A stretch of DNA of 27,963 bases from Rhodospirillaceae bacterium. Lineage in GTDB: Bacteria; Pseudomonadota; Alphaproteobacteria; UBA8366; GCA-2717185. The position numbers were made by a program, and so were the translations under genes. Shown here piece by piece: positions 1 to 8,201 of the stretch. Below the pieces are notes generated by a model. The model made no database searches, was not told the origin of the DNA, and was given only the letters and a program-made list of their open reading frames with translations. Positions within the stretch are counted from its first letter, which is position 1. Each line of letters begins with the position of its first letter. The stretch is from the NCBI GenBank assembly GCA_002717185.1, contig PBDC01000001.1:1-27963 (forward strand), read 5' to 3'.

Positions 1-2
1 TG

Positions 3-137
3 GTCGCGGTGCGGGTGCCGCAGCTAGGTATGCCGCGGGAGTTGCGCCTGGTCTACAGGAAGGCTGGCGAGCTCTCGCATGCCGCCGAGGCGTTCCTCCG
101 GGCAGCCCAAGCCCACGTCGACGGAAGCAAAACGTAG
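3..137 (+). CDS. C-terminal end of a probable LysR-type regulator (partial)
   Basis: The frame is open from the left edge to a TAG at 135-137 and gives 44 residues. The stretch MPRELRLVYRKAGELSHAAE, followed by an FLRAAQ helix, resembles the end of a LysR substrate-binding domain, where a basic 'R.L.LVYRK' strand precedes 'LS.AA.AFL' and a closing helix. The DNA-binding part lies outside the window. The gene converges on leuD rather than diverging from leuC, so control of leuCD cannot be assumed. The family call rests on this short tail only. Confidence 0.5.
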   Translation, partial: VAVRVPQLGMPRELRLVYRKAGELSHAAEAFLRAAQAHVDGSKT

Positions 138-280
138 GAAGAGCCTCAACGAAAGACCTTACTCGTTCGCTGCCAGAGTCGGTCGGAAACTGGACCCTGT
201 TCAGTCCACGCTACTTCGAGACCGCAATCGTCGTCTGGCACCGCGACCTGAGCCTGTAGTGCGGGGCTTCAGACCGCAGC

Positions 281-871
281 TCAGAACCCGCGGATATAGG
301 GGACCCGCTCGGCCACGCCGCGGACGACGTCGAAGTCGTCGAGCAGCATGCCGGTCGCGTCCCAGGTGCCGTTGAGCAACGCGTCGCGCACCGAGTTATC
401 AACGCCGATCTCCACCCGCAGATCGTCAGCCGAGAGGCTCCGATCCTGAAGCGACAGAGAGAAGGGCGTGTCCGGGGCCGTCTCGACCAGTGACATCAGT
501 TGCTCCACGGCCTCGCGCGACACGGTGACGCACGCCAGCCCGATGGCGAGCGAGTTCCCCCGGAAGATCTCTGAGAATGACTCGCCGACACAGGCTTCGA
601 TTCCCCACCGTTTCAGCGCCTGCGGCGCATGCTCCCGAGACGAGCCAGACCCGAAGTTCTCGTTCGCAAGTAGCACCTTAGCCTGACGGTAAGCCGGGTT
701 CGAGAACGGGTGATCGGCCATCGCCGCCCGGTCATCTTCGAATACGTGGTCGCCCAGGCCGTCGAACGTGATCGCCTTGAGGAATCGCGCTGGAATGATT
801 CGGTCGGTGTCGATGTTGTCGCCGCGGAGCGGCATCCCCGAACCCTCGATCCGGTCAATCTGGCTAGACAT
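281..871 (-). CDS. leuD: 3-isopropylmalate dehydratase small subunit
   Basis: The small (swivel-domain) subunit of isopropylmalate isomerase joins LeuC to convert 2-isopropylmalate to 3-isopropylmalate in cytoplasmic leucine synthesis. The 196-residue length is normal for LeuD. Family landmarks are [16 protein letters not shown] near the N-terminus (residues 18-33), [15 protein letters not shown] around residue 72 (substrate-recognition loop) and the [10 protein letters not shown] segment. The ATG at 869-871 lies inside the leuC end: the shared bases ATGTCTAG give an 8-bp overlap, so translation is probably coupled to leuC. No clear terminator was found downstream; bases 138-280 hold only short, unconvincing inverted repeats before the convergent LysR-like gene. 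leuA and leuB are not in the window. Confidence 0.96.
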   Translation of the reverse strand: MSSQIDRIEGSGMPLRGDNIDTDRIIPARFLKAITFDGLGDHVFEDDRAAMADHPFSNPAYRQAKVLLANENFGSGSSREHAPQALKRWGIEACVGESFSEIFRGNSLAIGLACVTVSREAVEQLMSLVETAPDTPFSLSLQDRSLSADDLRVEIGVDNSVRDALLNGTWDATGMLLDDFDVVRGVAERVPYIRGF

Positions 872-2252
872 GGCTCATCACCGTCCTGACATCGACCACC
901 TCACCAGCCAGCGCCGCGGCCGCAACCATGGCAGGGCTCATCAGCAGCGTGCGTCCGGTCGGGCTCCCCTGTCGGCCCTTGAAGTTACGATTCGACGATG
1001 AGGCGCACACCTGCTCACCATTGAGACGATCAGGATTCATCGCCAGGCACATCGAGCAGCCGGCGCCACGCCATTCGAACCCGGCGTCGCGGAACACCTG
1101 GTCGAGTCCTTCCTGCTCGGCGGCCGCCCGCACCGCCTGCGACCCAGGGACAACCAGCGCGTTCACATGCGACGCCACCCACTGGCCTCTCGCAATGCGC
1201 GCCGCCTCCCGCAGATCCGAGAGCCGTGAATTCGTGCAGGACCCGACGAAGGCCACGTCGATCTTGGTGCCCTGGATCGGGGCACCGCCGCTCAACCCCA
1301 TGAACGCGAGCGCCTCGTCCACCCCGGCGCCGGTCGCCGGAATCGTGTCGCTAATACCAACCGACTGGCCAGGATTGATCCCCCAAGTCACCCGCGGCTC
1401 GATCTCGGAGGCCGGAATCTCGACGACGTCGTCGTAGGCGGCATCCGGATCCGAAGCGGTCGAACCCCACCAGGAGACGGCCCGATCAAACGCCTCACCT
1501 TGCGGCGCGAAGGGCCGCCCGCGGAGGTAGTCGAACGTGGTCTGGTCCGGATTGACGTAGCCAACCCGGGCGCCCCCCTCGATAGACATGTTGCAAATGG
1601 TCAGCCGCTCGTCGATACCCATCGCCTCGATGGCGGAGCCGCCGTACTCATAGGCGTGACCGACGCCACCCTTGACCCCCAGCCGCGCGATGATCTCAAG
1701 GATGACGTCCTTGGCGAACACGCCGGAGGCGAGCTGTCCATCGACCGTGATCCGGCGCACCTTGAGCGGGTCGAACGCGAGCGACTGCGAGGCTAGGACG
1801 TCGCGCACCTGCGAGGTGCCGATCCCGAACGCCACGGCTCCGAGCGCTCCGTGAGTCGAGGTGTGGCTGTCGCCGCACGCGATGGTCATGCCGGGCTGGG
1901 TTAGTCCAAGCTCCGGCCCGATCACATGCACTATGCCCTGACGGTCGCTATCCAGATTCCAGAACGGGATGCTGTACTCGGCGCAGTTCTTTTCGAGCGC
2001 TGCAAGCATCGTCTCGGCGAGCGGGTCCTCGAAGGGCCGGCTCTGGTCCAGCGTCGGGATGATGTGATCGGTCGTCGCGAAGGTCCGGCCGGGGAATGCC
2101 ACCCCAATGCCGCGGGCGCGGAGCATGTCGAAGGCCTGCGGCGTCGTCACCTCATGGATGAGGTGAAGCCCTATGAACAGCTGCGTCTGTCCGGTGGGGA
2201 GCTTTCGAACCGTGTGGAGATCCCAGACTTTCTGCAGAAGGGTCCTGCCCAT
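864..2252 (-). CDS. leuC: 3-isopropylmalate dehydratase large subunit
   Basis: The large subunit, an aconitase-family protein, carries the [4Fe-4S] cluster of isopropylmalate isomerase. From the ATG at 2250-2252 it is 462 residues, the usual LeuC size. The three cluster cysteines are visible in VGSCTNSRL (about Cys339) and [13 protein letters not shown] (about Cys399 and Cys402). The motif [14 protein letters not shown] is typical of the family. A longer reading from a TTG at 2274-2276 adds eight residues but was not chosen, because LeuC proteins normally begin 'M..TL..K.WD.H' as seen here. No strong Shine-Dalgarno is visible before either start. The gene overlaps leuD by 8 bp. The 241 bases upstream carry an operator-like dyad at 2434-2451 and nothing I recognise as a coding gene. 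Confidence 0.96.
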   Translation of the reverse strand: MGRTLLQKVWDLHTVRKLPTGQTQLFIGLHLIHEVTTPQAFDMLRARGIGVAFPGRTFATTDHIIPTLDQSRPFEDPLAETMLAALEKNCAEYSIPFWNLDSDRQGIVHVIGPELGLTQPGMTIACGDSHTSTHGALGAVAFGIGTSQVRDVLASQSLAFDPLKVRRITVDGQLASGVFAKDVILEIIARLGVKGGVGHAYEYGGSAIEAMGIDERLTICNMSIEGGARVGYVNPDQTTFDYLRGRPFAPQGEAFDRAVSWWGSTASDPDAAYDDVVEIPASEIEPRVTWGINPGQSVGISDTIPATGAGVDEALAFMGLSGGAPIQGTKIDVAFVGSCTNSRLSDLREAARIARGQWVASHVNALVVPGSQAVRAAAEQEGLDQVFRDAGFEWRGAGCSMCLAMNPDRLNGEQVCASSSNRNFKGRQGSPTGRTLLMSPAMVAAAALAGEVVDVRTVMSHV

Positions 2253-2433
2253 CCGATCACTGTACCAGATCCCCAACGGGTGGGGCCGTACCCCGCTCGA
2301 GCTCCTTCAGGGCCAGTATGAGACCGGTGCCGGCGGCGCGACGGGCGGGCAAGCACGCAGGCCAGCTTTGCGCCAAGCATCAGCGTCACACCGACCACGA
2401 CCAGCGTCGGCGAACCGGGGGGAGGCTTGGATT

Positions 2434-2451
2434 GATGCTATAGATAGCATC
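2434..2451. promoter_or_regulatory. 18-bp dyad, possible operator upstream of leuC
   Basis: GATGCTAT and ATAGCATC are perfect 8-bp inverted arms around a 2-bp AG centre. The element is AT-rich in an otherwise GC-rich gap between the DUF4340 gene and leuC, about 180 bp upstream of the leuC start. The size and symmetry fit a dimeric repressor site overlapping a promoter. No binding protein can be assigned from sequence alone. Confidence 0.4.
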
Positions 2452-2493
2452 CTGCACCGCGGTCTCGGTGGCTCCAGATCCGCGCTGGCTAGA

Positions 2494-3915
2494 TCAGGGT
2501 CGGACGGCGGTTAGAGCGGGACCGCGGGCACCGGCCGGGTCAGTCTCGGCTTCCTCGATGTCCTTGAGCAGCTCGTCCCGGGTCTTGTGGAGCCGGGTGT
2601 AGCTGCCAGCTGAGACCACGTAGTACCAGTTGGCGAACCGGGTGGCCAGGTCTTCGGCGCGCGCCTGGCCGGCTTCAACGCGCTGTTGCCACTGGTCGTG
2701 CAAGTCGGCCAACCGCTTGTTCTCACGGTCCGCGTCACTCCACTGGTCTTCCGGCTTGCCGTCGAAGTCGCGATTAGCCGGCATGGCCGGCTCGGGCAGC
2801 GCGGTAGGATCGAACTCGGCATTGATCATGACGTAGCGATTCTCGCCACCGCCAGTCTGTTCGTCGTCGCTCGTGTCGTCGCCGACCGAGATGGCATTAC
2901 CGCTCCCGTAAAGAATCTCTCCCCACCTCATGGTGTAGAGCACGCCGAGATCGGTCCGGACCAGCAGCTCGCCCTCGTTCGATAGCAGGTCGCCTTCCTG
3001 AGTGGGGTAGAACCCGCGCGACTGCATGGACTGCAGGTCGGCGTTGGTGATCTCGCGCGCCTCGAAGGCCGCACGCAAATTACCGGTGAGTCCTGCGGGC
3101 TTGGGGCGGACGCCGACGATCTCGACGGTCATCAACGAACCGACCAGCAGGTTCATCTGGACATAGTCGACCTCCTTGCCAGCCGGCACCTCGCTGCCTT
3201 CCCAGACATCCTGCTCGATCCAGTTGACGGCAAACTCGCCGCGGCGCCGCACCATGCCAGTGCGCTCGTCGACCTGATACTCGTTGAGCACCACCCGCTT
3301 GACGTCGTCTCGTTCGACTCCGAGCAGGTTGGTCTCGATCCAGTCCTTGAAGTCGGTGGAGATGCCGATGTCGGTCCGTGCGGCATAGACCCGGCTCTGA
3401 TCCGGCACCCGGACGAAGTTGTAGCCAGGCCGTCCCTCGACCGCGTCGCCAATGATGAGATCCGCGAGCACCTGCTCGCTGGCCCCCTTGAAGGTCACGC
3501 GTCGACCGCGCCCCTGCAAGGTACTCACCCCTTCATCGAGCGGGTCGATCACGCCGAATGCCTCATGGTCGGTAACGCTGTCAGATCGGAAGTCGTCCTT
3601 AGTGATGGAGATCATGCCGGCCGCGGTGTTCGCCAGCCGCTCTGCGCCGTCGGCCGGGTAGTCGTGGTGAGACGGGATCGTCCAAAGCCCGTTACGGTTC
3701 AGCACCCTGAAAGTCGCCGCGGCGGCGGTCTCATCGTCGAACGCAATGACCTCCAACGACGTCGCCAACTCGGGGTCGGTGAACTCCGAAAAGAACGTCT
3801 CGCCCACGTCGAAGAACGCATCCGGCGCCGCCCGCCGAGGCCCCGTCACCAGCGCCAGCACCACCAGCACCAACGCCGCGCCACCAAACACCGTCGTTTT
3901 CTTCAGTTCGCTCAT
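2494..3915 (-). CDS. DUF4340-type protein of a GldFG-like ABC transporter locus
   Basis: This 473-residue protein has one N-terminal membrane anchor (about residues 8-26) and a large, probably periplasmic domain. Its layout is that of DUF4340 proteins, which are regularly encoded next to Gld-type ABC transporters: repeated blocks built around 'W.I......PAD...V..L...I', here GLWTIPSHHDYPADGAERLA, and a later LIIGDAVEGRPGYNFVRV block. The C-terminal 100 residues are charged and probably helical. The ATG at 3913-3915 has an AGGA about 8 nt upstream. It lies 91 nt after the permease-fusion gene in the same direction, so it is probably the third gene of that operon. Its biochemical function is not established. 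Confidence 0.8.
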   Translation of the reverse strand: MSELKKTTVFGGAALVLVVLALVTGPRRAAPDAFFDVGETFFSEFTDPELATSLEVIAFDDETAAAATFRVLNRNGLWTIPSHHDYPADGAERLANTAAGMISITKDDFRSDSVTDHEAFGVIDPLDEGVSTLQGRGRRVTFKGASEQVLADLIIGDAVEGRPGYNFVRVPDQSRVYAARTDIGISTDFKDWIETNLLGVERDDVKRVVLNEYQVDERTGMVRRRGEFAVNWIEQDVWEGSEVPAGKEVDYVQMNLLVGSLMTVEIVGVRPKPAGLTGNLRAAFEAREITNADLQSMQSRGFYPTQEGDLLSNEGELLVRTDLGVLYTMRWGEILYGSGNAISVGDDTSDDEQTGGGENRYVMINAEFDPTALPEPAMPANRDFDGKPEDQWSDADRENKRLADLHDQWQQRVEAGQARAEDLATRFANWYYVVSAGSYTRLHKTRDELLKDIEEAETDPAGARGPALTAVRP

Positions 3916-3981
3916 CGTGCTGGTCCTACCTGGTCGGCCCCTTCACCGGTCCTGAGGGGTTGCCACGTCGATCACGTTGAT

Positions 3982-3995
3982 GGGCCTGAAGGCCC
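3982..3995. repeat. REP-like palindrome GGGCCT-GA-AGGCCC
   Basis: Perfect 6-bp arms flank a 2-bp loop, inside the 91-bp gap between the permease fusion and the DUF4340 gene. Flanking bases (GTCCTAC on one side, a GATCACGTTGAT stretch on the other) look like the shoulders of a dispersed palindromic repeat rather than a terminator, since no T-run follows. Only one copy was seen in this window, so dispersal is inferred from its form. Confidence 0.45.
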
Positions 3996-4006
3996 GTCCT
4001 ACGGTC

Positions 4007-6733
4007 CTACTCACGGAGCCGCCGGGCCGCAGCAGCACCTTCCCGCTCCCGCCGCTGTCGGCGGGCGAAGGTTACCAGACCCAGCACCACCACCGGGACC
4101 GGCGGCAGCAGGATCGCAAAGGTTTTGATGGTGCTCTGAATCCGGCGGATCTGGGTTTCCATCCGCTCGAGGCTCGCCCGGACCTTGGTCTGCTTCTCAG
4201 TCTCGATGTTGGTCGAGAGTACCTGCAAGCGACGGTTCTCCACCTCTTGGAGGTTGCGGGCCATGATCTGCTTGGCCTGCGCGTCGATGTCAGTGCGGTC
4301 CTGCACCTCAGCCACTCGCTCGTCGAGACGGGTCTGCGCCTCGGTCAGCGCCTCCTCGGCCTCGGCCTCGGCCTGCTGCTCGTCCAACGTCCGCTGCTCG
4401 ACAAACTCGGCGGTCTGGGCCTCGACCCGCGCGAGGGTCCGATGGCGGGCGCGCCGGCTCCGGAGGGCGATGAACGAATCGTCCTCGAGCAGTTCGTCTA
4501 TAGCGTTCAGGAAGAACGTGATGTTGTCGAAGTTCAGATTGCCGGGCGCCGTCTCGCGGATCTGGAAGAACTGCTCGCCGATGAAGTCGAGGTCGGCGAC
4601 CACCACAAGATCGAGCGGACCCTCGGTCGTCCAGGAGGCTCCAGCGTCGGCGGGATCCACCTCCTCGGCGCTCTCCTCGCCGGCGGCGGCCGGCGCCGCG
4701 ACCGGTTGATCCGAACGGATGCGGGCCGCGACGACGTAGTCGCCTTCGTTCTGCTCGCGCACCGGGTTCGGGTTGATCTGGGGCCCGAAGAAGCTCTGCT
4801 GCACGAGGGTAAAGTAGCCGCTGTCGCCCGACACTGCGCCGGTGCGCAGGAGCGGCTCGAAGGTCACATCCGGGTCCTCGCCAGAACCGAGTGAGCCGGC
4901 ATACAGGAAGACCAGCTCCTGCAGGTCCTTGGCGATGTCGGCTGCGGAGCTGAAGGTGTCCGGGTTCTCGTTTCCGGCGCCGAGGAACACTACTTCCTGG
5001 GGCATGTAGGACAGGTCGGGATGCGGGTTGTAGGCATCCCACACGATCCGCGTCGGCTCCCAGTCCACCCCGAGGTCGGCAATCCACTGCCGCACGTTCC
5101 CCCGGGGGCCGGGGCGCGCCTGTCCGGGCGGATAGGTAAACGGGTTCCCTTCGCCGACCCACTCGGTCGGCGCCAGGGTCGGGTTGACCGCCGGCAGTGG
5201 ATCCACGAGCACCATAGCCGGCTTCCCCGAGCGGATGTAGTCGGTGACGTTCACCATCTGATCCGTCTGCATCGAGGAGGGCAATGCCACCAGCAGTGCG
5301 TCGATGTCGGGCGGCACCGGGAACTCGGCGTTGACCTCCACCACTTCGTATTGCTTCTGGAGCTCACCGACCACCGACCAGCGCGGCATCTGCTGCTGGT
5401 TGGTCAGATTCTGGCCGCCAAAGATCTTGACCATCGTGTCGACGACGCCCACGCGCTTCCGCTCGCTGCCGGCCACCACGCGAATGGTCCGCATGATCTC
5501 GTATTCGGTCGGGAGCCCCCGGTCGAAGAACCGGATAACCTGTTGTTCGGCGCCGGAGGTGAACGCCACCCCCATGAACACCTCGGCCACCTCCGCCCGA
5601 CCGGCGGCCACGTCACGCATGGCGCGCGGCAGAATACCGAACTTCTCTCGCGCATTGACCGCGGCGTCGGTGAACGGCTCGGTGTCCTCAATCAGCACCT
5701 GCACCTTGCCGCCCGCCAGGGCGTCGATCTCTTCGAGAATGCCGATCAGGTTCGAGCGCGCCTGCACGAACGGCTCGGGCACAGTGGGACTCAGAAACGC
5801 CTGGATGAACACCGGTCGATCGTCGGGCAACTCGGCCAGCAGACGCTGGGTCTCGGAGCTGACCGACGACAGCCGCTCGGCCGTGACATCGAGCCGCAGC
5901 GTCGCACGGGCAACCACCGTGTTGGCGGCGATAAGCGCGACCGCCAGCGCCACGGCTCGCACGGTGTGGTGCGACCACATCGGCATACCATCCGCTTCGC
6001 GGGGCCAGTGCCGGCGGCTAACCAACAGCGTGTTCAGGTAGATGAAGAAGCCAGCCACGGAACTAAACGCCACGAACCCGGACAGAGTGAGCACACCTTT
6101 GGAGAAATCCCAGAACGGGCTGAAGACGCTGAGCGGAGCCAGCGCTCGCCCTGCATCCACGCTGATGGCGCCCGCCGCCGTGTCGATGAAGATGACCGCC
6201 CCGCAGAAAAGCGCGCCCAGGATGAAGGCGACAGTCGTGTTCACAGTCAACAACGATGCCAGCATGCCCACCGGGATGAGCGCCGCGCCGACCAGCCAGA
6301 ACCCGACATAGTTGCCAAACATCAGCCCGAGATCGGGGCTGCCGAGGAAGAACAGCACCAGCACGTGGCTGAGCGACAGCACCAGCGACGCGGTGTAGAT
6401 GCCGAGGGTGGCGATGTACTTGCCGAGTACGACCTCGAAGTCGGTCGCCGGCAAGGTGAAGAGCAGCTCGGAGGTGCCCAGTCGACGCTCTTCGGACCAC
6501 ACCGACATGGTCAGCGCGGGAATGAACGCCAGCAGCAGGAACGGGAACACCTGGTTCAACTGATCGAGGTTGGCCAGGTTGTCGAGGAAGAACCGGTCCT
6601 GCCAGAACGCGGCCGCCGCGCTCAGGAAGATGAAGAGCGTGAGGAACACATAGCCGGCGGGGCTGCTGAAGTAGAGGCGCAGATCCCGGCGGGCCAGCGC
6701 CTTGACGATCGTGAGGTTCACCTTGAGTCCCAT
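4007..6733 (-). CDS. Fused ABC-2 permease / GldG-like auxiliary protein
   Basis: A single protein of about 908 residues combines two normally separate parts. Residues 1-250 form a GldF-type ABC-2 permease with about six membrane segments; it starts with LYFSSPAGYVFLTLFIFL and contains the family motif SVWSEERRLGTSELLFTLPAT. After RRHWPRE a new membrane segment begins a GldG-type region (ABC_transp_aux) from about residue 265: LRLDVTAERLSSVSSETQ, then a large extracytoplasmic domain. A Glu/Ala-rich coiled coil covers about 780-860, and a last membrane helix (FAILLPPVPVVVLGLVTF) ends in a basic tail. I chose the ATG at 6731-6733 because TGAGGGG lies about 9 nt upstream; a GTG at 6760 would add nine residues without a better RBS. 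The partners are the ATPase upstream and the DUF4340 protein downstream. The substrate is unknown. Confidence 0.87.
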   Translation of the reverse strand: MGLKVNLTIVKALARRDLRLYFSSPAGYVFLTLFIFLSAAAAFWQDRFFLDNLANLDQLNQVFPFLLLAFIPALTMSVWSEERRLGTSELLFTLPATDFEVVLGKYIATLGIYTASLVLSLSHVLVLFFLGSPDLGLMFGNYVGFWLVGAALIPVGMLASLLTVNTTVAFILGALFCGAVIFIDTAAGAISVDAGRALAPLSVFSPFWDFSKGVLTLSGFVAFSSVAGFFIYLNTLLVSRRHWPREADGMPMWSHHTVRAVALAVALIAANTVVARATLRLDVTAERLSSVSSETQRLLAELPDDRPVFIQAFLSPTVPEPFVQARSNLIGILEEIDALAGGKVQVLIEDTEPFTDAAVNAREKFGILPRAMRDVAAGRAEVAEVFMGVAFTSGAEQQVIRFFDRGLPTEYEIMRTIRVVAGSERKRVGVVDTMVKIFGGQNLTNQQQMPRWSVVGELQKQYEVVEVNAEFPVPPDIDALLVALPSSMQTDQMVNVTDYIRSGKPAMVLVDPLPAVNPTLAPTEWVGEGNPFTYPPGQARPGPRGNVRQWIADLGVDWEPTRIVWDAYNPHPDLSYMPQEVVFLGAGNENPDTFSSAADIAKDLQELVFLYAGSLGSGEDPDVTFEPLLRTGAVSGDSGYFTLVQQSFFGPQINPNPVREQNEGDYVVAARIRSDQPVAAPAAAGEESAEEVDPADAGASWTTEGPLDLVVVADLDFIGEQFFQIRETAPGNLNFDNITFFLNAIDELLEDDSFIALRSRRARHRTLARVEAQTAEFVEQRTLDEQQAEAEAEEALTEAQTRLDERVAEVQDRTDIDAQAKQIMARNLQEVENRRLQVLSTNIETEKQTKVRASLERMETQIRRIQSTIKTFAILLPPVPVVVLGLVTFARRQRREREGAAAARRLRE

Positions 6734-6785
6734 CGTCGTTCGCCCCTCACCCCGCGTCACTCGTCCGGACCGGCTCGCCAGTCGG

Positions 6786-6827
6786 AGGCTGAGCCGTCAA
6801 CCTGTAGGCTGAGCCGTCAACCTGTAG
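6786..6827. repeat. 20-bp exact tandem duplication at the end of the ABC ATPase gene
   Basis: Two back-to-back identical copies of aggctgagccgtcaacctgt occupy 6786-6805 and 6806-6825, plus two bases of a third. The ATPase stop codon (6797-6799) lies inside the second copy as read on the minus strand, so the duplication supplies the present stop. With one copy removed, the ATPase frame would continue to a TGA at 6747-6749, immediately at the Shine-Dalgarno of the next gene. Confidence 0.95.
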
Positions 6828-7597
6828 AAGGGTTCCTCGAGCGAACCGTTCTCGGCCAGTTCGTCCCCCGGGCCGTCAAACACCAGCCGCCCGTTGTTGA
6901 TCAGCAGCACCCGATCGGCGACCGCCTCCACCTCCTGCAGAATGTGCGTCGAGATCAGCAGCGTCTTGGTGCGGCCGAGCCGCTGAATGTTGTCTCGGAA
7001 TTGCTTGATCTGGTTCGGATCGAGACCGGCAGTCGGCTCGTCCATGATCAGCACCTCCGGATCGTGGAGCAGCGCCTGCGACAGCCCGACCCGCTGCTTG
7101 TACCCCTTCGACAGCTTGCCGATCGGCTTCTCGAGCACCAGTTCCAGCGCGCAGATCTCCACCACCGCATCGATGCGCCGCTTCAGCGTGGACGGGGTAA
7201 GCTCGCGGGCTTCGCCAAAAAACTGCAACAACTCGAGCGGGGTCATGTCCGGATAGAGCGGCCCGCTCTCCGGCAGATAGCCGAGCCGCCTCGACGCCTC
7301 AAGCCGTTCGGCCCGGACATCGAACCCCGCTAAGGCCGCGCGTCCCGCGCTCGGCGCCAGGAACCCGGTGAGCATCCGCATCAGCGTCGTCTTCCCGGCC
7401 CCGTTCGGTCCCAAGAAGGCCACGATCTGGCCCTTAGGAATCGAAAAGGTCGCATCGTGCACAGCCACGAACGGACCGTAGTACTTGCTCAGGCCGTGCG
7501 CCTCGATCATGGTGGCCGAGGCGTCGGCCGGCGGAACTGGCGCCGCCGGCGAATCGCCTGGCACCGGGTCCTGAGAGACGGTGGTTTCCTGCTCCAC
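6797..7597 (-). CDS. ABC transporter ATP-binding protein (GldA-like)
   Basis: This is the ATPase partner of the downstream permease fusion. It has Walker A (FLGPNGAGKTT), a Q-loop region (GYLPESGPLYPDMTPLE), the signature LSKGYKQRVGLSQ, Walker B (VLIMDEPTAGLDP) and the H-loop (LLISTHIL). The core starts at MIEAHGLSKYYG (ATG at 7508-7510), which has no RBS. I placed the start at a GTG (7595-7597) with AGGGGA 9 nt upstream, giving 266 residues with a Pro/Ala-rich N-terminal tail. A still longer GTG start at 7693 is possible. The protein ends QPTG because of the 20-bp tandem duplication; its inferred earlier form ended about ten residues later. This gene opens a minus-strand operon of ATPase, permease-GldG fusion and DUF4340. 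Confidence 0.9.
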   Translation of the reverse strand: MEQETTVSQDPVPGDSPAAPVPPADASATMIEAHGLSKYYGPFVAVHDATFSIPKGQIVAFLGPNGAGKTTLMRMLTGFLAPSAGRAALAGFDVRAERLEASRRLGYLPESGPLYPDMTPLELLQFFGEARELTPSTLKRRIDAVVEICALELVLEKPIGKLSKGYKQRVGLSQALLHDPEVLIMDEPTAGLDPNQIKQFRDNIQRLGRTKTLLISTHILQEVEAVADRVLLINNGRLVFDGPGDELAENGSLEEPFYRLTAQPTG

Positions 7598-7817
7598 GGC
7601 GGCTGTTCCCCTGCTGGCTTCCCGGCTCCGTGTTAGACGCACTAGAAGCACGAATGGCCGGATGATCTCGATAACCCCAGGCCTCGGTGGCACCCGACCG
7701 TGCCTGCGGTGACCAAGGGAGACCTCAAAGGTTAGCCAATCCCCCAGACCCTCTTCAAGTCACCCGGACCAGATTCCCATCATCTGTCACGTGGTAGCAT
7801 CCGCCGCGACTGCCTAA

Positions 7818-8201
7818 ATGACACAGCTTTTGATGGTCGGCCTCGGCGGCTTCCTGGGTGCCGTGTCCCGCTTCCTGCTCGCGGGCCTGGTGCAGGGGGC
7901 AGCGGGAGACCGCGTTCCCTACGGCACCCTGGTCGTCAACGTGGTGGGGTGTGCCGTCATCGGCGCCGTCACCGCGCTCGCCGAGACGCGGGGCGGGCTC
8001 TCTGACGGGCTCCGGCTTTTCCTGGTCGTCGGACTTCTGGGTGGATTCACGACCTTCTCGGCCTTCGGCAACGAGACCTTGGCTCTGCTCCGCGCCGGCG
8101 AGGGCGGTCCGGCAGCTGCCAATGTCCTAGCGAATGTACTGCTGGCGATCGGTGCCGTCTGGGTGGGGCGCCTGGTCGCCCAAACGGTGGTGTCGGGATG
8201 A
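7818..8201 (+). CDS. fluC: Fluoride ion channel FluC/CrcB
   Basis: This small membrane protein of 127 residues and four helices exports fluoride as a dual-topology dimer. Diagnostic motifs are GGFLGAVSRFLLAG at the N-terminus, GTLVVNVVGCAVIG in helix 2 (with the conserved Asn) and GLLGGFTTFSAFGNETLALL in helix 3, which holds the fluoride-lining phenylalanine and the Na+-site Thr/Ser region. The ATG at 7818 has no evident Shine-Dalgarno. I looked for a crcB fluoride riboswitch in the 124-bp divergent gap upstream and did not see its conserved segments. The gene overlaps the downstream methyltransferase by ATGA. Confidence 0.95.
   Translation: MTQLLMVGLGGFLGAVSRFLLAGLVQGAAGDRVPYGTLVVNVVGCAVIGAVTALAETRGGLSDGLRLFLVVGLLGGFTTFSAFGNETLALLRAGEGGPAAANVLANVLLAIGAVWVGRLVAQTVVSG

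Noticed and set aside
258..276. TGCGG...CCGCA hairpin after leuD as terminator
   Set aside because: Only five paired bases, a 9-base loop and no T-run in either direction.
79..375. 98-codon plus-strand frame near the left edge
   Set aside because: Arg/Pro-rich composition, overlaps both the LysR tail in another frame and the antisense of leuD; no RBS.
2277..2493. Short hydrophobic frame upstream of leuC (LVVVGVTLMLGAKL)
   Set aside because: No RBS, basic low-complexity continuation and no recognisable family; probably non-coding.
3977..4894. A 305-codon plus-strand open frame
   Set aside because: Antisense shadow of the GldFG fusion; its composition (Leu, Gly, Asp, Arg repeats) mirrors the Glu/Ala coiled coil on the other strand.
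5021..7333. A 770-codon plus-strand open frame
   Set aside because: It is antisense to the ABC ATPase and GldFG fusion, is rich in His, Arg, Gln and Glu as expected for an antisense GC-rich shadow, and has no domain or RBS.
7694..7817. Possible fluoride riboswitch before fluC
   Set aside because: The conserved crcB-motif segments were looked for by eye and not seen; the gap is short and the leader would be minimal.
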